Shown: piece by piece, positions 1 to 11,452 of the stretch
Layout: every line of letters begins with the position of its first letter
Numbering within the stretch: position 1 is the stretch's first letter
The notes under the pieces: model-generated
Told to the model about the DNA's origin: nothing
Databases searched by the model: none
What the model saw: only the letters and a program-made list of their open reading frames with translations
NCBI RefSeq assembly: GCF_963082655.1
Contig: NC_081553.1
Location: 124,950,578-125,014,577 of the forward strand
Direction: 5' to 3'
DNA from: Stomoxys calcitrans
Lineage: Eukaryota > Arthropoda > Insecta > Diptera > Muscidae
DNA: 64,000 nt
Made by a program: the position numbers and the translations under genes

Positions 1-829
1 GTGTATAACAAATTTTTAATTTTTTTAGTAGCTATATCTAAAAATAAACCGATCTGAACCATATACGACATGGATGTCGAGAAGGCTAACATAAGACACT
101 GCGTCAAATTTCAGTGAAATCGGATAATAAATGCGCCTTTTATGGGTCAATGGCCGAATTGGGTCAAGTTTCAGAAAAATTTCGAATACCCTGACACAAC
201 TCACTCTCCCTAATTGGGGCTATATCCAAATCTGGACCCTTCTGAGCCAAATTGAAGAAGTATGTCGAAGGGCCTAACACAACTCACTGTCCCAAATTTT
301 CGGCGACATCGGACAATAAATGCGCTTTTTATAGGCCCAAAACCTTAAATCGAGGGATCGGTCTATATGGCAGCTATATACAAAGCTTGATCGATCTAAG
401 CCAAATTGCAGATATATGTCGAGGGGCTTAACTTAACCCACTGACCCAAATTTCGGCGACATCGGACAATAAAAGTGCCTTTATGGGCCCGAAATCTTAA
501 ATCGAGAGATCGGTCTATATGGCAGCTACATTCAAATCTAGACCGATCTGGGCCGAATAGAAGAAGGATGTCGAAGAGCCTAAAATAACTCACTGTCCCA
601 AATTTCTTCGACATCAGACAATAAATGCACCTTTTATGGGCCCAAAACCTTAAATCGATAGATGGGTCTATATGGCAGCTATATCCGAAGCTGGACCGAT
701 CTTGGCCAAATTAATGAAGTATGTCGAGGGGCTTAACCTAATTAACTGTTCCAAATTTCGGCATCATCGGAAAATAAATGCGCATTTTATGGGCCAAAAA
801 CTTTAAATCGAGAGATCGGTCTACATGGT
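1..829 (+). repeat. Family B element, tandem array, cut by window edge
   Basis: This is the inner part of a helentron-like B element. The phrase TATATGGCAGCTAT recurs with its GGCAGC at about 369, 521 and 674, giving a unit of 152-153 bp. Each unit also carries CACTGTCCCAAATTTC-like and ATAAATGCGCCTTTTATGGG-like blocks. The first 120 bases match the single-copy left part of other B copies (for example 24840 and 34260). The hairpin end lies before the window, and the right end is lost where family D sequence begins. The short open frame on the reverse strand here is a by-product of the repeat, not a gene. Confidence 0.8.
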
Positions 830-1080
830 CTACGAATTTAAGTTTGGATGAAAGGTGTACTCCATTCTTAAAATACTTTATTTCAGCCCGATATTCTCTT
901 GATATCTGATTTAGGGATGTTTTGGGGTGGTTTTGGAGGTTGGGGTGGTCCCCCTAACCCTTGGCCCGACAATTGTATATCAGATACGTTTTCTTATTCT
1001 AAATACCTTTCCTTTGAGTCCCATATTGTCGTGATTTGTCTAAATATATGTCTGGTACAAACAAACACAAATGTATTTTT
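830..1080 (-). repeat. Family D Helitron-like fragment
   Basis: This stretch is the reverse complement of the D element at 22.8-23.0 kb. It shares the GGTGTACTCCATTCTTAAAA block, the TTTGAGTCCCATATTGTCGT block and a GGTGGTCCCCC core. It abuts the B array with no spacer and no visible target duplication. It is not a coding region. Confidence 0.65.
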
Positions 1081-1084
1081 ATAT

Positions 1085-1772
1085 ATAAGATATCACCAAT
1101 GTGGTATAGGGTATTATAATTTTGTGCATTTGTTTGCAATGCTAAGGCTTAGAATCACTTACTGATTCGATTTAGCTATGTCCGACTGTCCGTCTGTCTG
1201 TCCATGTATTCTTGTAATCAAGGTACAGGTCGTATTTGTGGTTCGATTTTTACGAAATTTTGCAGAAGTCACTTCTTTGGCCAAAGAAAGAACACTATTG
1301 ATTTTGAAAAAAATTCGATTCAAATTTAGATAAAGCTCCCATATATATGTTTCATCCGATTTGAATTATTAAGGCTGTAGAAACCACAACTCTAGCAAAT
1401 TTGACATTAAGTGATTTTTTGAAGTTCCAATATGTGTGCAATATTTCATCAGGATCGAATCAGAATTAGATATAGCTCCCAAATATATCTTTTTCCCGAA
1501 ATGCCTTTTAAGGCTGTAGAAGCTACAATTTTGGTCCAATCTTTCCCAAATTTTGAACAAGGTGTTTTGTTTGACGTCCCAATATGTGTGCAATATTTAA
1601 TCAAAATCGGCGCATATTTATAATAGGTTAGGTTAGGTAAAATATTAAGTCAATTCTGATAATACAGTAGCAACAGACCAATGCCTCTGGTGGAAATGGA
1701 ACCCAAGGTAGACTAGAAAGTTTAGGGTAAATATAGTCGGCTGCGCCCGACTTTAGCCTTTCCTTACTGGTT
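1085..1772 (+). repeat. Family F helentron-like element
   Basis: A separate repeat type with the same architecture as A-C. It begins near ATGTGGTATAGGGTATTATA, then has a TCCGTCTGTCTGTCC tract at about 1188. It contains two roughly 150-bp units with ATATAGCTCCCAWATATAT cores. It ends with AGTCGG-CTGCGC-CCGACT (a 6-bp stem, about 1736-1753) followed by TTAGCCTTTCCTTACTGGTT. That tail parallels the TTAGCACGCTTTTACTTGTT tail of families A and C. Helentron-type non-autonomous elements carry such a 3' stem-loop, so the class assignment is inference. Confidence 0.55.
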
Positions 1773-2905
1773 CTTCCTATAACTGACGCCAATACACCCA
1801 TAGTGAACTCCGATTACAAAGTAAATTTCTTACGTCTTATTTCGCATTGTCACTCGCCCGATTAGTCGTTTTTCTGTTTCTTATTGGGACGCTAATCAGC
1901 TGTTTGTCTGATAGCGTGCGAGTGAATGGAAGCAATTAACTTAGTGGGACAGGCTGATTTATTTCGGTATTTGTTTTTATAAAAGTGGCCTAAGCTTATG
2001 GATCGATAACAAAGGATACATTTGTTTATTTTAAATATATTTTTTTATTTACCTTAAGATCATGAACTTTATCTTTAATACTCGTTTAACATTAATCACA
2101 TCTATATTTCCTGACATCCATCTAACAATGTCGCAATCATATAGCAATCTTCAGTTTTTAAGCTTTTGGATCATCAAATAAAAACATTTCTCAAAAAAAA
2201 ACTTTGGATTTTAGAACGAACGAATAAATCAAAATAGACACAAATCGTTATAACAGATTCGTGATGATGATTGACTTCCGCTGACATTACTTAAATCTAT
2301 ATGCATTTGTGAATACATTTCGCTCGAAGAATTATTGATTGATTAATAGCCATTGTTTACAAAATGTTTAGCTTAGCCAGTGACTTCTTCAAACATTGAA
2401 CCGCATATTTGAAGGGTTCGTATTTCTTTAAGATGTAGTCGTTTTTAACATTTCCTTTTACATTCTTTGTCCAATTCACAAATAATAAGACTAATACAAC
2501 GTTTAACAAAAACTTATACCGGGTCGTTTCCTATACGATGGTGTTTTGCTTATTAATTATTAAGGGTTACCCCGTACAAGGCGAGTCTATTATGCAAATA
2601 TCTGAATAAACCACAAAGCGAAATTGTTTTTAATTTAGACTCCATTTTTTTGTTTTGTTTTAGTCTACTCGACCAAAGACACATCAATATTTAACAATAG
2701 CTATGATGCACAGTGGGGCGAGCTGCAAACAAACCCTTTTAAGACCAACAAGCGCAAAAAAATTAATGGGATTAATTATTTGATATTATAAAGGTAATGA
2801 TAGAATATTATCAGTTTTGCAGAAATACCAAAATAAGGTATGACCTTATATTGCTAAACATACAACACTGGCGAAAGCTGACTTGAAATAAATAAGTGTA
2901 GTTTC
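1773..2905. other. AT-rich DNA, no gene seen
   Basis: About 1.1 kb of AT-rich sequence with no open frame of note, no repeat shared with the rest of the window and no RNA gene that I can recognise. It may be old unique intergenic DNA. Confidence 0.5.
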
Positions 2906-2909
2906 TTTG

Positions 2910-3763
2910 CTATACCCAACACCATAGGATGGGGGTATACTTATCTAGTCATTGAAATACCCCGAAATGTCGATCTATTTACCACCTCATATACTCTCGA
3001 TCGTTTTGACATTCCAAGTCGATCTAGCAATGTCCGTCTGTGGAATCCCGTTAGCGGACGAATGTGCAAAGCTAGCTTCTTACAATTTTGCACAGATACT
3101 TCTTGTCAATGTTAGTCATTGAGAATTGCAAATGGGCCATATCGGTTCAGATTTGGATATAGCTCTCATATATAGTGGTGTTTCGACTTGAATTCTTGAG
3201 CTCCTAAAACCTGCATTCATTATCCGATTGATCTGAAATTTCGCACATAGAGTTTTGTTAAAACTTCGTTTCAAATAAGATCCAAATCGGTGTTTAACCA
3301 GATGTAGTTCCCATATAAACCGAACCACGGGTTTGATTTCTCGAGCCCCTCATTTTGCATACGATTTGGTTGAAATTTCGCACAACATCTGAACTTAGTA
3401 TACGTCGAATTGGTCTATGAACTGACATAACCCCCATATTGACCTATTATCGACACTCATGCCAAATCCCACCCAGATATAACAATTTCCGAATTTGACT
3501 TCTTCAGATCCTGGAAGCTTTTGCCCCATTTGGCTGAAATTAAGTACATGATGTACACTTGCGTCCTCCAATACTCACAACAAAATCTCCAACGATATGT
3601 TTATAAATAGATGTAACTCATTAAAAATCGAAGCCTTCTTGAAATTACAGAAGCCTCAATCAATACCCGAGTTGATTGTTCAAATACAAAGGGTACTGTT
3701 TGAGCAGAATCAATGGTGGTGGGTAACGAAGATTCGGCCCGGCTGATCTAAGCACCCTTTTAC
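2910..3763 (-). repeat. Family G helentron-like element, near complete
   Basis: Starts at CTATACCCAACACCATAGGA and ends with ATGGTGGTGGGTAACGAAGA, then a degenerate hairpin TTCGGCCCGGCTGAT (about 3733) and CTAAGCACCCTTTTACTGGT. The two ends form the inverted-repeat pair typical of A and C, read in the reverse direction. The interior has units with CCATATAAACCGAACC-like and GAAATTTCGCACA-like blocks. The tetranucleotide tract seen in A is reduced here to TGTCCGTCTGTGG. Confidence 0.6.
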
Positions 3764-3767
3764 TGGT

Positions 3768-4740
3768 ATTTATACCCACCACCGAAGGAAGGAGGCATAT
3801 TAATTTTGTCATTCCGTTTGCAACTCATCAAAATATCCATTTTCGACATTATAAAGTATATATATTCTTGATCGTCTTAAAAAACTAAGACGATCTAGCC
3901 ATGTCCGACCGCCTGCCCGTTGAAATCACGCTACAGGCTTTCAAAATACAGATCTTCAGGTAAAACTTTGCACAGATTCTTTTTTTGTTCATGTGCCGGA
4001 CAAAAAATATAGGACTGTATTTGATTAAAAAATGCAAATTTTGCCCATGAACATTCCACTAAGAAACAGGGGCAAACTTCTCACATATCAATGAATGCAG
4101 TCCGATTCAAGTTTAAGCTCAATGATAAGGATCCTCCTTTTTATAGCCGAGTCCGAACGGAGTGCCGCAGTGCGACACCTCTTTGGAGAGAAGTTTTACA
4201 TGGCATTGTACCTAACAAATGTTGCCAGCATTAGGAGGGGAAAATCACCGCTGAAAATTTTTCTGATGGTCCCGCCAGGTTTCGAACCCAGGCGTTCGGT
4301 GTCATACCGATGTGCCGATCTTGGCTCCATAATAGCCACATTTATTGTCTGATTTTGCTGAAATTTGGTATGATGAGTTGTGTTAGGCTCCTCGACATCC
4401 CTATTTAATATGGCCCTTCGATATTCGTGCGGTTAGGCCTTCGATATTCGTGCCGATTATGGACACAATCGACCTATATTTATCTCCTGATTTAAGTTCT
4501 TAGAACCATAACTGCACGTCTATTACTCGATTTCGCAGCAATTTGACATAGTGAGCTGTGTTAGGCTCTTCGACATTCGTGTTCAATATTGTCCCGATCG
4601 GTCTGTATTTATATATAGCTGCCATTTAGACCGATTTCCCGATTTAAGGTCTTGTACCTATAAAATGCGCAATTCTTGTCCAATTTCGGTCTTTATTTGA
4701 ATATAGCTGCCATATACCGATCTGCCGATCCATTAAAGAT
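3768..4740 (-). repeat. Family B element interrupted by a SINE
   Basis: The right terminal block of B in reverse (TTTATACCCACCACCGAAGG) starts just after the G element. It continues through the ATATATTCTTGATCGTCTTA block. A SINE occupies about 4020-4335. B units then resume with ATTGTCTGATTTTGCTGAAA and TGTGTTAGGCTC..CGACAT blocks until the A element begins at 4745. The hairpin end is missing. Confidence 0.65.
4020..4335 (-). mobile_element. tRNA-related SINE copy 1
   Basis: Shares blocks with copies at 32809-33137, 48930-49215 and 39950-40105: CTCAATGATAAGG, GCCGAGTCCGAACGG, CACCTCTTTGGAGAGAAG, CGCTGAAAATTTTTCTGATG, then GGTTTCGAACC at 4278-4288. On the reverse strand that last block reads GGTTCGAAACC. 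This is close to the RNA polymerase III B-box consensus GGTTCGANTCC. The 5' end points right. No convincing target duplication was found for this copy. Confidence 0.6.
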
Positions 4741-4744
4741 GTCT

Positions 4745-5394
4745 TTTTATATCCTCCACCATAGGATGGGGGTATACTAATTTCGTCATACTGTTTGTAA
4801 CACCTCGAAATATGCGACTGAGATCCCATAAAGTATGCATAATCTTGACCGTCAAGTCATTTTAAGTCGATCTAGCCATGTCCGTCCGTCCGTCTGTCTG
4901 TCGAAAGCACGCTAACTTACGAAGGAGTAAAGCTAGTTGCTTGAAATTTTGCATTAATAGTTTTTATTAGTGTAGGTCGGTTGGTATTGTAAATGGGCCA
5001 AATCGATAGATGTTTTGATATAGGTGCCATATAAACCGATCTTGGGTCTTGACTTCTTGAGCATCTAGAGGGCGCAATTCTCGTCCGATTTGATTGAAAT
5101 TTTGCACCTGGTGTTTTGGTGTCACTTCCAACAACTGCGCTTAGTATGGTAAATCGGTCCATGTTTTGATATAGCTGCCATATAAACCGATCTTGGGTCT
5201 TGACTTCTTGAGCTTTTAGAGGGCGCAATTCTCGTCCGATTTGACTGAAATTTTGCTCGTAGTGTTTTGGTATCACTTCCAACAACTGGCGCAATTCTTA
5301 TCTGAATGAACTGAAATATTGCACAATGACTTCTACAATGTTCAGCATTCATTTATGGTCCGAACCGGACTATAACTTGATATAGCTCCAACAG
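4745..5394 (-). repeat. Family A element, hairpin end missing
   Basis: Begins with TATATCCTCCACCATAGGAT and GGGGGTATAC. It continues through CCGTCCGTCCGTCTGTCTGT (about 4881) and about three units with GCCATATAAACCGATCT-TGGGTC and GAGGGCGCAATTCT blocks. It stops at AGCTCCAACAG where LINE 3' end copies begin at 5395. Reverse-strand open frames here repeat an SRSQDPRSVYMAAIS-like peptide and are products of the tandem units. Confidence 0.7.
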
Positions 5395-5565
5395 CATGTT
5401 CTGCTTTTGGTGACGGTAAGTTACGTTAGGTTGAAAAGAGAGTGCAGATATTAATCTGCCCCATGCTTCTATAGACATACACCTAAGCCAGTAATCGGCA
5501 TGTTGTGCGCTCTAAAAACTAAAAAGTAACCTCGAAGAAAAAAATTTTAATTTTTGGGAAATGCT
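5395..5565 (-). repeat. LINE 3' end, copy 1 of a direct pair
   Basis: About 171 bp, roughly 93 percent identical by eye to 5718-5888, 323 bp downstream. It contains GTTAGGTTGAAAAGAGAGTG and ACACCTAAGCCAGTAATCGG, the 3' untranslated signature of the RNase H-bearing LINE that is also seen at 16590-16720. The spacer to copy 2 holds a small perfect stem (ACAATCAG / CTGATTGT, 5568-5594) and a CGTCCGCCTATGACGC block like the SINE head. Confidence 0.7.
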
Positions 5566-5717
5566 CCACAATCAGACACTCCGCCTGATTGTGAATATCG
5601 AATTCATGCCATTGTAGCATACGTCCGCCTATGACGCTAAATTGTCGTGATTGGTTTATATATCCATATGGCGAGTTTTGGGCGGCCCCCGAGGCACCAG
5701 GCTACAACAATTGAAAC

Positions 5718-6258
5718 CATGTTCTTTTTTGGTGACGGTAGGTTACGTTAGGTTGAAAAGAGAGTGCAGTTATTAATCTACCCCATGCTACTATAGACAT
5801 ACACCTAAGCCAGTAATCGGTATGTTGTGCGCTCTAAAAACTAAAAAGTAACATCGAAATAAAAAAATTTTAATTTTTGGGAAATGCTTTAACGTCTCAT
5901 CATTTTTTTCACATGCCCTACACATGTCATCACTTGCCGCACCGATTTTGCATAAGTGAGCTCGTAGTCTTATGTGTCCCGTTATGACACTAAAAGCTAT
6001 ACTGTCCTTCTTATTACTTCCTTTCAGAAATAGCCTCGTCCTTTCACGATCCGGATCACCCCATAAGATTTACGAAATCGGACTGCGTCGACCCGGAAGG
6101 CTTTGGGTTAACCAAGTTCATCGGCGGTAGTCCTCTAGCCTTCACTGCCAAATAGTCTGCCCTTTCATTTCCCCTTACTCCGTTATGGCCCTGCACCCAA
6201 ACGATGCGGGTTGTGCCATCGTCAGAGAAGGCTTTAATCTCCTTCTTACACTTCTTGG
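5718..6258 (-). mobile_element. LINE fragment: RNase H end and 3' UTR
   Basis: 5' truncated non-LTR retrotransposon on the reverse strand. From about 6245 down to 6080 the reverse complement encodes WVQGHNGVRGNERADYLAV, the C-terminal RNase H signature seen in RNase H-bearing LINE clades. About 190 bp of 3' untranslated sequence follows, down to 5718. Frame breaks follow the RNase H piece. The same family gives the RT and RNase H fragments at 16590-18205. It is a dead copy. Confidence 0.7.
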
Positions 6259-6261
6259 TAA

Positions 6262-7065
6262 CTGTAAGAATGCAAAAAAATTTCGAACGAATCGCACAAC
6301 CAATCGCCGAGATCTGGTGTTTTTAAAAATTTGGGTAATGAGAAATGCTTTTTAGGGGAGCGATGGCAGCTCAGACATTTCGACTCAAATATGGATATCA
6401 AATTCGTGAAACACTCCGAAATCCCTTTAATTTGAGCCACATATTGCCATGGTCGGTAAATATGAACCGTTTGGATGGTGTTTTTGGGGCTGGGCCGGCC
6501 ACCGGTACTATAGTCGGATATGAAGTTCAGGGGCTTGGCTTCAAAATTGGGTATCAAATTCTTTTTCTACTCGCAAATAGCTTTTATTTGAGCCCCATAT
6601 TGTCATAATGGGTCAATTAACATATTTGACGTATTTTTAGCAGGAAAAGCGCCACCTGGACTTGAACGCAAATTTGAATGTCATCTACTCCCGAATACCT
6701 TTCATTTAAGTCCCATATTGTCATGATTGTCCAAAAAACCTGGTTTAGGGGTTCCGGGGTTGGGGCGGTCCTCCAGTTACTTGGACTCAAATTTTAATAT
6801 GAAATACGTACTCTACTCCTGAAAACCTTTCATTTGAGTCTCATGTTGTGCCAATCGGACCACTTTTATTTTTGGGTGGTACTTTTGGGGTAAGGGGGAG
6901 GGTCCGTCCCCCTGCCGATATCAAAAATTTATATAGCCTATGTTTTCTTCCAGACCAACCTACACAATCTGTGAAAATTTCAAGGTAATCGATTTAGACG
7001 TTTTTGAGTCTATACGGAATGAACAAACAAACACAAATAGATAGCTGCTTTGGGTTTATAAAGGA
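6262..7065 (-). repeat. Family D Helitron-like array
   Basis: Roughly 130-bp units marked by ATTTGAGYCCCATATTGTCAT and GGGGTTGGGGCGGTCC-like blocks. It ends with the single-copy terminus ACGTTTTTGAGTCTATACGG and ACAAACAAACACAAATAG. The CTAG-bearing end of D is absent. Open frames on both strands here arise from the repeated unit. Confidence 0.65.
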
Positions 7066-7319
7066 TGGAATTAGTTAATATGTATATGTGAGATGGTTGG
7101 TATCCAAAGTTGGCCCTACCGAATGCCTTTTCCCTTGTTATATTTTTTCTGATCTTCTTTGTCTTCTGAAAACCTTTTTTAGACCTACAAATTGTATGCC
7201 CCTTAGTATGATTCGAATCCGACTTATATTAATATTGATTACCTCCACAGTTTACAGTTTCAATAGGGTCCGAACCTGTCAAATGTGTGCCAAATATTCT
7301 CATAATCCGCCTTACTTCT

Positions 7320-7460
7320 TTCTATTGAGGGACTACATCTGTAGTATTTTCCTCATGACTGAATCTAATGTAACGATGATGAGAGAAGATGCGTTCATCG
7401 AGTCCTTTTCAGCAACATATCATTCAGTCGATATTCTCCGATATAAATGTAAACCACCTT
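7320..7460 (-). pseudogene. LINE endonuclease C-terminal relic
   Basis: The reverse complement reads CWKGLDERIFSHHRYIRFSH. This resembles the end of a LINE apurinic-type endonuclease, where a D-x-x-x-x-S-D/H-H-x-Y-I-x-F motif holds the catalytic histidine. Related pieces lie at 31915-32010 (LDDNSFPEYHYISFNL) and 60240-60300 (LDDYRLCDHCYISFSL). The catalytic aspartate before the histidine is not kept. The overlapping forward 128-residue frame (7088-7474) has no recognised similarity. Confidence 0.4.
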
Positions 7461-9149
7461 TCTGTCCCAGGTAACAAAGGTCATATTTTCTTTACTATAA
7501 ATCGCTGGATGTCAATTGATGTGTATCATTGGATAAGCTACAGACCCCTTTCCTATATCTGGTGACGTGCATAAGTTGGGCCAATGTCGAGTAAAGGGGA
7601 ACGAAAGGGCATATTAATTAAAGCAACAACTTAAAGCATACAGCCCTATTTGATATAAGAAAAGTCTCCCCGTTCCTCCCCAATGAGAAATTATACTTAA
7701 CTTTTCACTTGGGAATAGATTAGACTTAAATCAAGAATGAAAAGGAATTAAGGTCTAAGTGAAGAGCATAGGATATCTTTTAAGATTCTTTAGTATCTAT
7801 TAGAATTAAGTATAAATGTAATTCAGCACTTTCTTTTCAAACTGAGCTAAACATTTTTTTGCATTGTCCCACAGTGCAAAGTTATACACAGCTAAGCCGA
7901 GAGTTATGAAAAATTATGAATATATTCATATGTTTTAAAAGCAAATTAATAATTCATAAATTTAAATTTGAAGCGAAACGAAAAATGCGTTGCCGTTTTA
8001 AGGTATGCAGATGTAAGCACTTCTTGTTTTTGATCAATGCGGGTAGGAAGCTGTTAATCAATCACAACATCGACGTAAAAATTTTAAAATCTATACATTT
8101 TCAAATTTGTCGTGACTCGCCATTTCGATATAATGTGACAAGTGATTTTTTTTAATTTGCATATACACAAAATATGGCAGTGAAATAAACTATTGATGAA
8201 CTGATAAGAATATTTACCTTCAATCACGTTTCTTTGGAATAGTGAGTCACACTTTTTCTAAACATGATGGAAAAATTTCTTTAGCAGTGATCACATGGGT
8301 TTTCTTTGATTTTAGGGGGTTTAAACGATTTTCTAAGAATTTGCTTAAATAAACCTTCGAATTGCATTTTTCGATCTGTTCTGTAAAGTTCTTTTAGTGA
8401 CAAAATGCTTATTTCTATGCAGATTATAGTTATTACGGCTGCTTGTTTACAGTTTCTTCAAAAATTAATTGTTTTTTAGAATTAAATTGTGTCCAATAAA
8501 CTATTTATTTCTTGGTCGAAATTAAAATCGCGATGCGGATAGCCAGTCAAGTGCTATGCTATTCTTTGAATAGAAAGCTTTAAACAATGGTCTAAAGCCG
8601 GGCAAAATGCTGCAATGGAATCTCAATACGATTTTAAAAATATTTTTTTTTTTATTTTGTTTGTTTCTCTTTCGAGACTAGCTCAATGATCGAAGATGCA
8701 AATGGAAAAGGAAAGCCAAAGATAGCAACATACACCAACCATTTCGTCTTTGGTTAGAAGACTTTTCAACCATATTAGGTGCGATGGCTTCAAGGGCCGT
8801 GCGTTGGTATGTTGTATTTGAATTATATTAATAGCGTAAACGCATCTATGATACAGTTACCACATTAACCAAGTTCGACTACCCTGCTTATTAGCTGTAC
8901 TTTTTCCAATGCATATATTTTTGTGTAATGACAGACAGTCTATCTGTGGCAAACTACACTTCTTCCGTACTACACATGATTTTGTGCATCTGTTGGAAGT
9001 TGTATTGAAAGCTTCGAACGCTAGACATCGGCAAAGGCTCTCACTGTTGCTCCCTGTGCCCAGGTTCGAATTATTTTGAAATTGTTCCAAATTATTAAAT
9101 ATATTTTACACAATATTGCACAATGGGTGATAATCTAAGTCGGCATTCC
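7461..9149. other. AT-rich DNA, no gene seen
   Basis: About 1.7 kb without repeats shared in the window. A reverse-strand open frame of 77 codons (8857-9090) is cysteine-rich but I do not recognise it, and it has no supporting signals. A run of T residues lies at about 8640-8655. Confidence 0.45.
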
Positions 9150-9510
9150 GTTATAATCAGGCCCCATATATCCTTGTCTTCGTCATTCCGTTAGTAAAAT
9201 CTCCAAATATTGCTCTGCAACCCCATAAAGTATATATTCTGGATCGTCTTCACATTTTAAGTTGATCTAGCCATGTCCGCCCATCCGCTCCGCCGTCTGT
9301 CGAAATCCAGTTAGCGGTCGAACGAATAAAGATATCCGCTTGCAATTTTGCACAGATACTTCTTCGATGTAGGTCGTTGGGGTTTGGAAATGGGCCATAT
9401 CGGTTTAGATTTGGATACAGCTTCCACATAAACCAATTTCTGGGTTTGATTTCTTGAGCCCCTGGAAGCTTAAATATCTCTTATAGTGTCCAAGAAATTT
9501 GACTAACCAA
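9150..9510 (-). repeat. Family G fragment
   Basis: Matches the left part of the G element at 2910: CATTCCGTTAGTAAAATCTC, CCATAAAGTATATATTCTGG, GATCTAGCCATGTCCG, then TCGAAATCCAGTTAGCGGTC and AATGGGCCATATCGGTT. It is truncated where an A element starts at 9513. Confidence 0.6.
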
Positions 9511-9512
9511 TC

Positions 9513-10330
9513 TTTATATCCTCCACCATAGGATGGGGGGTGTACTAATTTCGTCATTCTGTTTGTAAATACTCGAAATATTCATCTGAGACCCCATAAA
9601 GTATACATATTCTTGATCGTCGCGACATTTTATGTCGATCTAGCTATGTCCGTCCGTCTGTCTGTCGAAAGCACGCTAACTTCCGAAGGAGTAAAGCTAG
9701 CCGCTTGAAATTTTGCACAAATACTTTCTATTAGTGAAGGTCGGTTGGTGTTGTAACTGGGCCATATCAGTCCATGTTTTAATATAGCTGTCATATAAAC
9801 AGATCTTGGATCTTCTTAAGCCACTATAGGGCGAAATTCCTATCCGATTTGGCTGAAATTTTGCACGACGTGTTCTGTTATGTTATGTACTTCCAGTATC
9901 TGTGCCAAATATGGTTTAAATCGGGCCATAACCTGATATAGCTGCCGTACAAACTAAATCGGCCCATAACCGGATATAGCTGCCGTACAAACAAATCTGT
10001 GATCTTGACTTCTTGAGACTATTTGGCTGAAATTTTGTACAACGTTTTTGAAAAAGAGGGTAAAGGGGAGGGTCCGCCCCCTTCTGAAAATGTGGCACCC
10101 TATTTTCACCGGGGGTTTTTGAGCCTATACGGAACAGACAATTTCGTTTTTATAAATTATCGATCTCTCGATCATGCTTGTTCGGTTCCTAGAAGTTTTA
10201 ATTTTTGATGTTTGTATGCCCTTCAACTAAATTTATTTTGTATAAATTTTTATCCGAATCCATGGTGGTTTCCCAAGATCCGGCCCGACCGAACTAAGCA
10301 CTCTTTTACTAGTTTTATGTCAAGTAAAAC
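9513..10330 (-). repeat. Family A/C composite element with degenerate hairpin end
   Basis: Opens with TATATCCTCCACCATAGGAT and the A left end (CCGTCCGTCTGTCTGTCGAA at about 9649), then two A units. At about 10030-10115 it carries a short D-like block (GAGGGTCCGCCCCCTTCTG). It closes with a C-type terminus: GAATCCATGGTGGTTTCCCA, degenerate hairpin TCCGGCCCGACCGAA (about 10279) and CTAAGCACTCTTTTACTAGT. So three repeat families are joined in one element. From 10115 on it is part of a duplicated segment. Confidence 0.6.
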
Positions 10331-10440
10331 ATACTTTTAATAAATTCCTTCCACTATTTAATATCTTTGTTGATGCCCTAAATTATAAAATTGGTTGGTC
10401 GGAACTCGTAGAAAAAATTCAGCTAATTTCATTATTGAGG
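10115..10440 (+). repeat. 326-bp duplicated segment X, copy 1
   Basis: Matches 11127-11452 over all 326 bases with one difference seen by eye (C at 10284, A at 11296). It includes the hairpin end of the preceding helentron-like element and about 110 bp of flanking DNA. In the second copy the sequence runs on into GCTTACCCC, probably the original right flank. Here it is followed by segment Y. Confidence 0.9.
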
Positions 10441-11129
10441 TCTTAAAAAAAAGTCAGCATTGTGCTCTTCTCTTAAATACCATTTATTTAAACATTGGGG
10501 ATTGCCATTGGTTTAAGGATAAGGCGTCCTCTAAACACTTGGCCCCAAAATTGGTTATCAAATTCGTTTTCTAATCTCACGTATTTTTCATTTGAGCCAC
10601 ATATTGGCATGATCGGTAAGTTTTCACCCATTAGGGGATGTTTTGCGGAAGGGGCGGTGCCCCAAATAAATGGTCCCACTTTTAGATATCAGATTCGTAT
10701 TCCACTTCCAAATGCCTTTATTTGAGCCACATGTTGCGATGGTCAGTAAATAATTGCTGTTTTTTGGGTATTTCGGGAAAGGGTTAGACCCCAGAAAATT
10801 GGTCACGATATGGGTTTCAATTTCGTGCTCTACTCCGCAGTACCTTTCATTTGAGCAATAATAAAGTACTCATTTGTTAATCGATTTACTCTAAATTTGG
10901 CAGGGAGGATTTTCGTATGACTCTTAATATTGGAGGTGAATTTCATAGAAATCGGTTCAGATTTAGAAATAACTATTACATATGTACATTTGCCGATTTT
11001 CACTTCTTGAGCCGCTGCAAGGGCATTTATTGACCACTCTACCCCAAATCTTGCATAGGCTTTCCTCGACCACTTCCATAATATCGTCGAAATCAATTCA
11101 GATTTAGATATAGCTCCCTTATATATGTT
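10441..11129 (-). repeat. 689-bp segment Y, recent copy of 13554-14242
   Basis: Family D array sequence identical to 13554-14242 except for one base seen by eye (C at 10774, T at 13887); the offset is a constant 3113. At 13.5 kb the same sequence sits in its natural D context on both sides, while here it is flanked by the two copies of X. That makes this the derived copy. The open frames inside it are duplicated with it and are not genes. Confidence 0.9.
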
Positions 11130-11452
11130 TTTGAGCCTATACGGAACAGACAATTTCGTTTTTATAAATTATCGATCTCTCGATCATGCTTGTTCGGTTC
11201 CTAGAAGTTTTAATTTTTGATGTTTGTATGCCCTTCAACTAAATTTATTTTGTATAAATTTTTATCCGAATCCATGGTGGTTTCCCAAGATCCGGACCGA
11301 CCGAACTAAGCACTCTTTTACTAGTTTTATGTCAAGTAAAACATACTTTTAATAAATTCCTTCCACTATTTAATATCTTTGTTGATGCCCTAAATTATAA
11401 AATTGGTTGGTCGGAACTCGTAGAAAAAATTCAGCTAATTTCATTATTGAGG
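11127..11452 (+). repeat. 326-bp duplicated segment X, copy 2
   Basis: Second copy of X. Its first three bases (GTT) overlap the last three of Y, and the other junction shares GG between X and the Y donor. Both junctions therefore show 2-3 bp microhomology. See the finding on the X-Y-X arrangement. Confidence 0.9.

Noticed and set aside
1622..1640. GGTTAGGTTAGG, like insect telomere repeats
   Set aside because: Only about two and a half units, and flies lack TTAGG telomeres. The same motif occurs in LINE 3' ends.
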